From assembly GCA_903858165.1 (NCBI GenBank), contig CAIOHZ010000053.1:1-32456 (forward strand): DNA of 32,456 nucleotides, written 5' to 3'. This stretch comes from an uncultured Pseudomonadota bacterium (GTDB taxonomy: Bacteria; Pseudomonadota; Gammaproteobacteria; Steroidobacterales; Steroidobacteraceae). Positions 1 through 7,608 of the stretch are shown piece after piece. The notes beneath the pieces were generated by a model, which ran no database searches, was not told the origin of the DNA, and was given only the letters and a program-made list of their open reading frames with translations. The stretch's first letter is position 1. Each line of letters starts with the position of its first letter. Made by a program: the position numbers and the translations under genes.

Positions 1-1
1 C

Positions 2-1624
2 TTTCACGGCCGCATCGAGGCGCGCCAAGTGATTAACGGTGGCCCGGGTGAACCAGGCCGGCCCGTAGGTGGTGCGGCCGTGATGAAGGCGTGGATCGAC
101 TCGCTCGTCGCCCAAGCACCCAAAGACGCGGTCATCATTGCGGCCGGCGACCAGATTGGTGGCTCGCCGCCCGTTTCGGCCCTGCTGCAGGACGAACCCA
201 CCTTTGCTTTTCTGGCGCACCTGCCACTGGGCAAGTGCCCACCGCTGAAGCCAGCGCCCATTCCCGACCGACCGCAGACCACGGAATGCCGCATGTTGGC
301 CACCGTAGGCAACCACGAATTCGACGAAGGCACCGTGGAACTGGAGCGCATGCTCTACGGGGGCAACCATGCCAAGGGGCCGATGTTGGTGAAGCGCTAT
401 CCGGCCACCCGGGTGCCCTTCATCGTCGCGAATGTCGATCGTGTGGCCAACCAATCCGCGTTGCTGCCCCGCTCCGTCATCATTCCGGTGGCGGGTGTGC
501 GCATAGGCGTGGTGGCCGCCGTCACCGCGGAAACGCCGTCCATCGTCCCTGCAGGGGTCACGGCCGACCTGCGATTCCTGCCGGAAGTGGCGGCCATTAA
601 CGCCGAGGTCAAAAAACTGCAGGCAGAAAACGTGCACGCCATCATCGTCGTACTGCACGAAGGCATGACCCAGTATTCGCAGCCAGTACAAGCCGTGTTG
701 GACAGCCCCGATGTTGCCGGGCGTCTGCTGGGTTTGCTCAAGGGGCTCGACGCCGACGTCGACGTCGTGGTCTCCGGCCATACGCACAAGTACACGAATG
801 CGCTGGTCCGCGGTAGCGGCAAGCACCCGTTGCTCGTAACGCAGGCCTACATGTACGGCACAGCGCTAGGTGAAATCGATCTGCTGGTGAACCGACAGAA
901 CGGCGATGTGGTAGCGAAACGTTCGCGCATCGTCACTACTTGGGGCGATACCGGGCCAGGCCTGAAGCCCAATGCCAAAGTACAAAAGGAAGTAGACGCG
1001 GCGCACGCAAAAATAGCGACACGCGTAGCGCAGGTGTTCGGTCAGGCACCCACGGCCATTACGCGCATCGTCGCCCGTTCGGGCGAATCTGCCATCGGCA
1101 ATCTCGTGGCCGACGCACAGCGCGCCCTGGCCGGCGCCGATATTGCTTTCATGAACGCCGGCGGTCTGCGTGCCGATCTGGACATAGGCCCAGTGACTTG
1201 GGAAGACCTGTTCAGTATCCAGCCCTTTGGCAATAACGTCATGCGCCTGCGCATGACCGGCGACCAGATACGCCGCGTGCTGGAACAACAGTGGAACCCA
1301 GACGACCCAACCGGGCGCGTGGATATGGGGCGCATGCTCAAGACTTCAGGCCTGCGTTACCGCTGGGATGGACGACTACCTTGGGGCGCACGGATTTTGG
1401 ATCTGCAACTGGACGATGGTCGCCCCATCGAACCGCAAGCCACCTACACCGTCGCCGCCAGCGACTTCATCGTGAATGGCGGCGACTTCTTCACGGCCTT
1501 CGCGGAAGGCACGGAAAAGACGATCGTTGGCGTCGACTTGGACGCCCTCATCGCCTGGGTCCAACGTTCTTCAGCCCCGGTGCACGCAGCCATCGAAGGC
1601 CGCATCACCCGTCTGGATCCGTAA
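2..1624 (+). CDS. 5'-nucleotidase / metallophosphatase (UshA/CpdB family), 5' end missing
   Basis: Partial gene; the frame is open from the first bases and encodes 540 residues. It begins with FHGR, the tail of the NDxHGR metal-binding motif, so only the signal peptide and a few residues should be missing. Further calcineurin-like motifs follow: AAGDQIGGSP, GNHEFDEG and SGHTHKY. The second half is a typical 5'-nucleotidase C-terminal domain (ESAIGNLVADA, FMNAGGLRADL, LFSIQPFGNN and an SDFIVNGGDFF substrate loop). Family members are exported two-metal enzymes that hydrolyse nucleotides, nucleotide sugars or 2',3'-cyclic nucleotides; the exact substrate cannot be read here. An unusual point is VLHEG where many relatives have SHxG. 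The VanZ-like gene starts 13 bp downstream on the same strand. Confidence 0.93.
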   Translation, partial: FHGRIEARQVINGGPGEPGRPVGGAAVMKAWIDSLVAQAPKDAVIIAAGDQIGGSPPVSALLQDEPTFAFLAHLPLGKCPPLKPAPIPDRPQTTECRMLATVGNHEFDEGTVELERMLYGGNHAKGPMLVKRYPATRVPFIVANVDRVANQSALLPRSVIIPVAGVRIGVVAAVTAETPSIVPAGVTADLRFLPEVAAINAEVKKLQAENVHAIIVVLHEGMTQYSQPVQAVLDSPDVAGRLLGLLKGLDADVDVVVSGHTHKYTNALVRGSGKHPLLVTQAYMYGTALGEIDLLVNRQNGDVVAKRSRIVTTWGDTGPGLKPNAKVQKEVDAAHAKIATRVAQVFGQAPTAITRIVARSGESAIGNLVADAQRALAGADIAFMNAGGLRADLDIGPVTWEDLFSIQPFGNNVMRLRMTGDQIRRVLEQQWNPDDPTGRVDMGRMLKTSGLRYRWDGRLPWGARILDLQLDDGRPIEPQATYTVAASDFIVNGGDFFTAFAEGTEKTIVGVDLDALIAWVQRSSAPVHAAIEGRITRLDP

Positions 1625-1637
1625 CGGCGGCGCTAGC

Positions 1638-2801
1638 ATGGCGGCAGAGACCCACCTCCGAATTGCGCGCTGGCTCACCTTGGTGGTGGGCTTGCTCATC
1701 GTCTACGGTTCGCTCTATCCATTCAGCTTCGTGATACCCCCCAAAGGCAGTCTTATTGCCTTGCTGACGCAACTCGACTGGGCACGTACTACGCGCGCTG
1801 ATGTACTGGCCAACCTCCTGCTCTACCTGCCGCTAGGCGCTTTGCTGTCGTTTGCGCTTCCCACCCAATGGAGCGCGGCGCGGACTGCGTTTCTGGCTAC
1901 GGCAGCGGGAACGCTACTGGCAGCGTCGCTGGAAACACTCCAACTACTAGAGCCCTTCCGCGTGGCCAGCCTTACCGACTTGGTGCTCAACGGCATTGGC
2001 ACTTTCGCCGGCGCCGTGCTGTCGCTGGGCGTGCGGGCCGCCGGAGAGCGCATGGGGCCGATGTTCACTGCCATCGACCTACGCGCCGCTCCGGTGGCGC
2101 TGGTCCTAGTCAGTTGCTGGCTGTTCACGCGTATGGCGCCGTTCGAGTGGAATGCCACCTGGGGAGCGTGGCGCCGCAGCCTCCGGCCGCTGTGGCAACA
2201 CCCCAGTCTGCCGCTGGCTTCCCTGCTGGGGCACTTGGCTGCTTGGGCCGTCATCTTGGTAGCACTCCGCGCCACGGTGCGACGTGATGCGGGCTTCGTC
2301 GTTCTGGCAATTTTGGTGCTGGTGGTGGCCGCGGCTCGCATTGCGGGCGCCGGACACCTGCTGACATGGGCGGAACTGGCGCCCATGGTGCTGGTGCTGC
2401 TGGCATGGCCACTGGCGGAGTCTTGGCCTGACCGCAGACTCGCGGCCACGGCACTCGTGGTCTTGGCCACGGCCGTGCTGTTCGCCGGGCTAGCGCCGGC
2501 GGGCTCATTTGGCGGCCTCACCAATGCCGCGCACGAATTCGCCTTAGCGCCGCTGGATGTCAAAGCGCTCGGTACCCCCGCCTTACTGGCACAGCGCTGC
2601 TTTACCGCCGGTGCCCTGGTCTGGTTGGTCTATCGGCTCGGCGTGAGCGCCTTGCGTGCCGGACTGCTGGCAGGCGCGCTGCTGCTGGCGGTCGAAGCTG
2701 TGCAATTATGGATGCCCGGACACGAATCCACCCTGACTGCACCCTCGTTGGCGCTGTGCGCCGCCGGACTCATCGCGCTCTTCGAACCGGAGGCATCATG
2801 A
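1638..2801 (+). CDS. VanZ-like family membrane protein with degenerate second VanZ-like unit
   Basis: 387 residues from ATG 1638, which lies 13 bp after the preceding stop; an open frame extends further upstream but would overlap the nucleotidase. The first third has the VanZ pattern: a first helix ending in YGSLYPFSF, then DVLANLLLYLPLGALL, then a helix ending in SLETLQLLEPFR followed by SLTDLVLNGIGT. The rest is mostly hydrophobic, with roughly ten helices in total. The C-terminus contains AVEAVQLWMPGHESTLTAPS, which resembles a second, decayed copy of the E-x-x-Q...R...D signature. VanZ-like proteins are linked to teicoplanin resistance in one case, but most have no known role. The stop overlaps the next start (ATGA), implying translational coupling. 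Confidence 0.85.
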   Translation: MAAETHLRIARWLTLVVGLLIVYGSLYPFSFVIPPKGSLIALLTQLDWARTTRADVLANLLLYLPLGALLSFALPTQWSAARTAFLATAAGTLLAASLETLQLLEPFRVASLTDLVLNGIGTFAGAVLSLGVRAAGERMGPMFTAIDLRAAPVALVLVSCWLFTRMAPFEWNATWGAWRRSLRPLWQHPSLPLASLLGHLAAWAVILVALRATVRRDAGFVVLAILVLVVAAARIAGAGHLLTWAELAPMVLVLLAWPLAESWPDRRLAATALVVLATAVLFAGLAPAGSFGGLTNAAHEFALAPLDVKALGTPALLAQRCFTAGALVWLVYRLGVSALRAGLLAGALLLAVEAVQLWMPGHESTLTAPSLALCAAGLIALFEPEAS

Positions 2802-4240
2802 AGGCAATGCTCGCTAGTTGGTTATTTCTCGGTCTTGTCGGCGGTGCGCTGGCGCAAGTGCCCGCGACCGTGACGAACACGCCCGCCTTCACGCAACGCT
2901 ATGTGGTCGGCGACTACGCCGGTGCCTTGCCACTCGCTGAAGCAGACCTGAAAGCACGGGCCGTGGAATCGCCCGGTTCACCTGAACACCTGACCGCGCT
3001 GCTGAACTTGGCCAGCACGCAATACCAACTTGGCAACTATGCAAGCGCGGTGGATACCTTCGGTGCCGCCGCCACGCTGGCAACGGAGCAGTTCGGCGAC
3101 AATTCGCCTCGTACCATCAGCCCGCTGCGTGGCCTCGGCATGGCCTTGCTGGCGCAACAACGCGCAGCGGAAGCTGCCCCCATGCTCGCTCGCGCCGTGG
3201 CGCTGTCACGCCGCACGCAGGGCTTGTTCAACGACGAACAGGCGGCCATTGCCATCCCATTGGTTGCGGCCTACCAACAGCTTGGCATGTACACGGAAGC
3301 CGAACGCGAGCAGCAATATGCCTACCGTGGTGCCGAGGTGCATTTCGGCACCAACGACCTGCGCCTGCTGCCAGCGCTCGACCGCCTCGGCCGGTGGTAC
3401 GAGGAATCCTCGCGCCCGGCGCAAGCGCGACTGCTCCACCGTCGCGCCTTCACACTGGCCACGGAGCCGAAGAAGTCCTCGGTGCCCGGCGCGGTGCGTG
3501 CGCTCATTGGGGTGGCACGAACCTATTTCGTGGAGTACCGGGACGGTCCGGAAGTCCAGGAAAGCATGGACGCTGGCACGGCGAGTTTCCGTTTCAGCAC
3601 TACTAACGCCGCCATGCCGCAACCCGGCAACATGTACTACCTCGACCCACAGGCTGAACGCGCGCTACAACTTGCCATCGAAATTGCCGACCGCGCACAG
3701 CATGCCGGCCTGCAAGAAGAGGCTGTGACGAGCTATGGTGAATACCTGCTGCTAGACGGCAAGGCAGCCGCCGCTGAAAAGCAATTCGCGCGTGCGGCAT
3801 TGCTGCGCACGGCGCGCGTGGCCGCAGGGCTGGTGTCAGCACTGGAGCCGGACCCACTGGCGACGCCGAAGCCACTGCTGGTGCGCAAGCCCATTTTTGC
3901 ACGGCGCAACGATACAGCGCCCAACGAGGATATCGACCTGCACACGACCGTCGTCAATGTCACGGTAACGCCGCAGGGCACCGTGATACAGCCAAAGATA
4001 GTGAGCAGCGATATCAGTACTACCCACCAACGTCAGTGGACCAGCGCTTTGGAACGTTCGGTCTACCGACCGCGCTATGTCGACGGCAAGGCAGTGACCA
4101 CCGAAGGCGTGGAAGTGGTGCTGGTAAGTCGCACTTTGCAGGCCGACCGGCCTACAGCGAAGCCAGAGACGAAGGTCGACCCGAAGGCCGACTCGAAGGC
4201 CGACCCGGAGGCCGACCCTCAGAGCAATCCTCAGGCCTGA
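2798..4240 (+). CDS. secreted TPR protein with TonB-like C-terminal region
   Basis: 480 residues. The start ATG 2798 overlaps the stop of the VanZ-like gene by 4 bp and gives a clean signal peptide (MKAMLASWLFLGLVGGALAQ, cleavage near residue 19), so the product is probably periplasmic. Residues about 30-220 contain tetratricopeptide-like helices (LLNLASTQYQLGNYASAVDT; LLPALDRLGRWYEESSRPAQ). Residues about 385-450 (VVNVTVTPQGTVIQPKIVSS ... YRPRYVDGKAV) resemble the beta-rich TonB C-terminal fold seen in 'energy transducer'-like proteins. There is no N-terminal TonB anchor, so it is not a canonical TonB. The tail is a hydrophilic four-residue repeat. Its end overlaps the convergent DUF1993 gene by 10 bp. 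The specific function is unknown. Confidence 0.8.
   Translation: MKAMLASWLFLGLVGGALAQVPATVTNTPAFTQRYVVGDYAGALPLAEADLKARAVESPGSPEHLTALLNLASTQYQLGNYASAVDTFGAAATLATEQFGDNSPRTISPLRGLGMALLAQQRAAEAAPMLARAVALSRRTQGLFNDEQAAIAIPLVAAYQQLGMYTEAEREQQYAYRGAEVHFGTNDLRLLPALDRLGRWYEESSRPAQARLLHRRAFTLATEPKKSSVPGAVRALIGVARTYFVEYRDGPEVQESMDAGTASFRFSTTNAAMPQPGNMYYLDPQAERALQLAIEIADRAQHAGLQEEAVTSYGEYLLLDGKAAAAEKQFARAALLRTARVAAGLVSALEPDPLATPKPLLVRKPIFARRNDTAPNEDIDLHTTVVNVTVTPQGTVIQPKIVSSDISTTHQRQWTSALERSVYRPRYVDGKAVTTEGVEVVLVSRTLQADRPTAKPETKVDPKADSKADPEADPQSNPQA
4178..4237 (+). repeat. five 12-bp units encoding DPxA-type repeats
   Basis: The last 60 coding bases of the TPR gene are five degenerate 12-bp units encoding DPKA, DSKA, DPEA, DPQS and NPQA. 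They form a charged, proline-containing tail. The units differ at several positions, so the array is not freshly expanded. Confidence 0.8.
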
Positions 4241-4737
4241 CCGACGAAGTCCCGCTTGCCAACCTCCACGCCGTTGCTACGCAGAATTGCGTAAACCATG
4301 CCGGCATGGAAGAAGAAATTCGGCAGCACGAAGCTAAGCAAGTAAGGCTGCGCCACGAAGTTCATGGTCTGCCCGCCAGCGACCAGCGAAACCGCGCGCC
4401 CTTCCTGGCCGACAATCTCCGCCGCCGGCACGGATTGGACAAACTCGATGGATTTGTCGAGGCGCACCTGCAACTCCGCAAAGGTCTTCTCTGTGTCTTC
4501 CCACTTCGGCACTTCGCGTCCGGCCAAGCGGGCCGTGCAACCCTTGGCAAAGTCACTGGCAATCTGTACCTGACGCACCAACGTGAACATGTCGGGGAAG
4601 AGACGCGCGTTAGGCAGCACATCCGGCTGAATTTTGCGGGCAGTGGCATGTGCCTCGGCCTTCGCGAGCACGCCCTTCATGGCCTGCAGTTGTTGAACGA
4701 AGACCGGCACGGAGGCCTGGTAGAGATCGATACTCAT
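4231..4737 (-). CDS. DUF1993 family protein
   Basis: 168 residues. It matches the DUF1993 pattern: N-terminal IDLYQASVPVFVQQL, a central WEDTEKTFAELQVRLDKSI and a C-terminal LPNFFFHAGMVYAILRSNGV followed by GKRDFVG. The protein is soluble and probably four-helical, like DinB-type folds; no enzymatic role is established for the family. The start ATG overlaps the stop of the upstream lipoprotein gene (ATGA), so it is probably the last gene of the large minus-strand block. DUF1993 genes are common as isolated genes, so membership in the motor/kinase system is only positional. Its end overlaps the convergent TPR gene by 10 bp, leaving no room for an intergenic terminator. Confidence 0.88.
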   Translation of the reverse strand: MSIDLYQASVPVFVQQLQAMKGVLAKAEAHATARKIQPDVLPNARLFPDMFTLVRQVQIASDFAKGCTARLAGREVPKWEDTEKTFAELQVRLDKSIEFVQSVPAAEIVGQEGRAVSLVAGGQTMNFVAQPYLLSFVLPNFFFHAGMVYAILRSNGVEVGKRDFVGQA

Positions 4738-5474
4738 GGGGATTCCTTGGGGGATTCGGGTGCAGGAAGCGGAACGGACTGCGGAACGGGCACCGGCGCC
4801 TCGCCACGCAGTACCTGCTGCACTACAGGTTGCAGCGGGAATTCAGTAAGGAACTTGGCACCGGCATCACGCAAGGCGAGTTCCGTAGCAGCAGTAAGCG
4901 GCCCGGTGCTGCCAAGACCGGAACCACTTCCGGTGGCGCCATAGCCAGTGTAGACCAACGAATCCACCAAGCGACCTTGCGAGTCATGCACATTCATACG
5001 GAAGCGCAACGTCACCTGGTAAAGAGAACCACCGGCATCACGCGGGGTGACGAACGCAAATTCTTCAATGCGGGGCGCCAACACCAAGGCCAAGGCAGGC
5101 TCGCCCGGCGCATTCAGCGCCTTCACTTCGCGCACAGTGCGGAAAGTGGCCTTCGCCATACGGTTGGCATGGGTTACGCCAGCCTCACCCAAGGCGACTT
5201 GCCAGTCGATGTTCCAGCGCTTTTCCTTGTAAACGTACTGACGCAACTCGCTGTCCAGGAAGAGACCGGCATCCATCGGCAGTGGGTCCACCAACGGCGT
5301 TGGCGAACGGTCCACGGGGCGCACCTGACTCGCGCCGCAGCCTGCGAGTACTAACGGCAGCAGGCTCAGCAAAGCCCAACGGCGCATAGGTTTGAACGAG
5401 GGTGCGCACAACTTTGCACTGCTCTTGCTCGCACTTGGTGCCGGAACGGCTCGCTCGCAGAATTCGTGTTTCAT
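4734..5474 (-). CDS. predicted lipoprotein of the kinase/vWA operon
   Basis: 246 residues from ATG 5474, chosen for its Shine-Dalgarno GGAGGG four bases upstream. From this start a 29-residue hydrophilic stretch precedes MRRWALLSLLPLVLAGC, so the lipobox LAGC has its Cys at residue 46. A start at 5387 would give a textbook 16-residue lipoprotein signal but has no visible ribosome binding site. The mature part has a motif order seen in envelope assembly lipoproteins of the LpoB/YajG kind (VLAPRIEEFAF ... TLRFRMNVHDSQGRLV ... TAATELALRDAGAKFL), but this is a weak fold-level resemblance. The end overlaps the DUF1993 start by 4 bp; 42 bp separate it from the upstream vWA gene. Function unknown. 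Confidence 0.8.
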   Translation of the reverse strand: MKHEFCERAVPAPSASKSSAKLCAPSFKPMRRWALLSLLPLVLAGCGASQVRPVDRSPTPLVDPLPMDAGLFLDSELRQYVYKEKRWNIDWQVALGEAGVTHANRMAKATFRTVREVKALNAPGEPALALVLAPRIEEFAFVTPRDAGGSLYQVTLRFRMNVHDSQGRLVDSLVYTGYGATGSGSGLGSTGPLTAATELALRDAGAKFLTEFPLQPVVQQVLRGEAPVPVPQSVPLPAPESPKESP

Positions 5475-5478
5475 GGTG

Positions 5479-5484
5479 CCCTCC
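5479..5484 (-). promoter_or_regulatory. Shine-Dalgarno deciding the lipoprotein start
   Basis: On the minus strand GGAGGG lies four bases before ATG 5474. It is the best ribosome binding site near this gene and favours the long signal-peptide version over the internal ATG at 5387. Confidence 0.6.
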
Positions 5485-5516
5485 ACAGACCTTGATGATA
5501 CGCCGCGCTGGCCCCG

Positions 5517-6512
5517 CTAACGCGTGAGCCCGACGAATGTGCCCCCGTTGCGCTGGCAGACAATTCGCATGAGCGTGGCAAAACGGATACTGGTGAACTG
5601 TGGTGCTGCCGGATCCAGCGGGAAGCCGATGGCATGGATGCGGACCAAACGGTCGCCGCCCTGCGCGCCACTGCGGTTGATACGGTCTACTTGGTCGACC
5701 ACCTGCTGTACGGAGCCACCCGTGAATTCGTCGCCGAACACGTAAATCGAAATCTTGCGGTCAGCGCTCCAGAACGTACGAATGGCCGCCACAATTCCCT
5801 CTACCGGGCTGGAGTTCGAGAAAGACTGCCAGTTGCGGAAGCGGTCGAGGATGACCTTGCGTCGCTCCTTCGAGTCGGGAATCCACTTGCTACGGTATTC
5901 ACCGAACATATAGCCGCCTTCATCATCCAGCACCTGAATGCCCTTCACCTTCGGGTAGACCTCTAGCACCTCACGCAGCTTCTGCTCGGCAAGCCGCCAG
6001 CTGTAGTTCTGCATGGAACCTGAAGTGTCGACGATAAAGATGATGTATTCGCTATCCACGGGAATACCACCCACCGGGGCATCCTTCGCGCGCTGATAAC
6101 GCTGTCCGAGCAAACGTTGCATCTCGGCGCTGAGTGACTGTTGCGCCACCGCCAGCTTGCCTTCCAGTTGCGAGGCCACAGCAGCATCTTGGGTGGATGC
6201 CTTGTACTGGCCCTGTACACGGTCCAACTCGGCGCGCATTTGCGCAATACGCGCACGGATGGCAGACAACTGCTCTTTGCGACCGACCAGTGTGCGGTCA
6301 AGCGCCGCGACATCGCCACGCAGTGATACCAATTCTGCCTCGCGCTTGGCGATCAGCCCTTTCAAGTCAACGTTGGTCTGCTCGATGACTTGGGGAGTAC
6401 CCACCTGTGTGAGCACCATGATGAGGATGAGCGCACCAAAAGCACAGCAGATACAGTCCAGGAAAGACATGCTGAATATCTGAAACTCGCGATCGCGACG
6501 ACGGGACCTCAT
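5517..6512 (-). CDS. membrane-anchored vWA protein with ExbD-like TM helix (second vWA gene)
   Basis: 331 residues. Layout: a basic N-terminus (residues 1-9), one TM helix (about 14-36) containing MSFLDCICCAFGALIL with Asp19, a coiled coil (about 45-140), and a von Willebrand A domain from about 155. The vWA metal site is DTSGSM (Asp162, Ser164, Ser166), with a later Asp in VFGDEFTGG. The MSFLD context resembles TPFID of ExbD, whose TM Asp carries protons, so the vWA domain is predicted to be periplasmic and the helix to sit inside a TolQ/ExbB-type pentamer. That is inference; the vWA call is firm. The start overlaps the stop of the first vWA gene by 4 bp (ATGA). The paired genes look like paralogues sharing FSMSFLD-x-ICC-x-FGA. 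Confidence 0.88.
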   Translation of the reverse strand: MRSRRRDREFQIFSMSFLDCICCAFGALILIMVLTQVGTPQVIEQTNVDLKGLIAKREAELVSLRGDVAALDRTLVGRKEQLSAIRARIAQMRAELDRVQGQYKASTQDAAVASQLEGKLAVAQQSLSAEMQRLLGQRYQRAKDAPVGGIPVDSEYIIFIVDTSGSMQNYSWRLAEQKLREVLEVYPKVKGIQVLDDEGGYMFGEYRSKWIPDSKERRKVILDRFRNWQSFSNSSPVEGIVAAIRTFWSADRKISIYVFGDEFTGGSVQQVVDQVDRINRSGAQGGDRLVRIHAIGFPLDPAAPQFTSIRFATLMRIVCQRNGGTFVGLTR

Positions 6513-7600
6513 GGCCAGTCCTTCGCAGGGCTCATGACACCACCGCCCGTGGCATTGGCCAGACGCCAGAACAGGAAGGGCGCCTGCGGGTCGCCTTCCA
6601 TGGGCATCAACACGGTGCTCACCGGCACGCGGCGCGGCAAGACTTTCACCGCCTTCTCGAAGAGTTTCATGCGGTCATCACCATCCACCACCTTCTTCAA
6701 CAGCGGCGGGCTGGCACCCTGCGTCGGCAAACCATCGGTGACAAGCACGATGAGATCCGGTGCCGGCTGCAGTCGGCCAGCAGCGGCAAACGCGTTCTCC
6801 AGACTGGTGCCTTCGGCGGGCACCGTCTTGCGCAACTGCTCTAATGCGCCCGCCACGGTCTTGGCGTCCACCGTCAGCCACTTGTCCATGGAACCGGCCA
6901 CCAATGGCTTCGGCTGGGTATTGAACACGTAGAACTGGGCCTGTACGCCAGACTGCAGCTGGGTAGAGAGCCAGTCCACCGTCGCTACCGTCTGGCGCCA
7001 TTTTTCGGTGCGCAGTTTCACACTATCCGCCAGATGGCGAGTACGCACGACATTCACCACGGTCTCGTCGAGCATGCTGGCCGAAGCGTCGACCAAAAAC
7101 AGGACGCGCTGCCCACTCACTTTGAGACCTGTCAGATAAAGGCGATTGCCATCCCCCGCACGCGGACGAACGGACTCACCACCGGGAATCGGCTTCTTCG
7201 CCGTCGCCTCCAGCCGTTTCGCGCCTTCTTCCAGTGCCGCGAGGTCCGCTTTCAGCTTCTCCAGTCGCTGCCGGCGCGCCAAGGCTTCGTTGGCTGCCGA
7301 CTCCGCCTGCGTCTGTTCGCGCGTCAGCGTGTCCGCAGCCTGCGTGGCGGCACCTTGCGCTTGAACCGTTTTGTTCTCCGTCAACTCCATGACATTGCGG
7401 AGCACCACGAGATTGCGCCGTCCTTCCAGCACCTGCTGTTCTACCAGCAGCGCCTGCGCGCGCAAGTCATCGGTCTCTTTCTCTACATAGAGCTTGCCCT
7501 GTGAGGAAATAAGCACATAGAGCAACACCACCGCGCCAAACCCACAGCAGATGGCATCCAGAAAGGACATGCTGAAGATATCGAACTTGCGGCGTGCCAT
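6509..7600 (-). CDS. membrane-anchored vWA protein with ExbD-like TM helix (first vWA gene)
   Basis: 363 residues. Layout: short basic start MARRK, one TM helix (about 9-31) containing MSFLDAICCGFGAVVLL with Asp15, a long coiled coil rich in Glu, Gln and Ala (about 40-135), and a C-terminal vWA domain. The MIDAS looks complete: DASAS (Asp171, Ser173, Ser175), a Thr in EGTSLENA and an Asp in VTDGLPTQ. As in the next gene, the Asp just inside the helix lies in an ExbD/TolR-like context, suggesting a rotor subunit whose periplasmic head binds a partner through the metal site. It starts 8 bp after the FHA gene and overlaps the next vWA gene by 4 bp. A simple membrane-anchored vWA adhesin without motor function is the alternative. 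Confidence 0.88.
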   Translation of the reverse strand: MARRKFDIFSMSFLDAICCGFGAVVLLYVLISSQGKLYVEKETDDLRAQALLVEQQVLEGRRNLVVLRNVMELTENKTVQAQGAATQAADTLTREQTQAESAANEALARRQRLEKLKADLAALEEGAKRLEATAKKPIPGGESVRPRAGDGNRLYLTGLKVSGQRVLFLVDASASMLDETVVNVVRTRHLADSVKLRTEKWRQTVATVDWLSTQLQSGVQAQFYVFNTQPKPLVAGSMDKWLTVDAKTVAGALEQLRKTVPAEGTSLENAFAAAGRLQPAPDLIVLVTDGLPTQGASPPLLKKVVDGDDRMKLFEKAVKVLPRRVPVSTVLMPMEGDPQAPFLFWRLANATGGGVMSPAKDWP

Positions 7601-7608
7601 GGCTAGCT

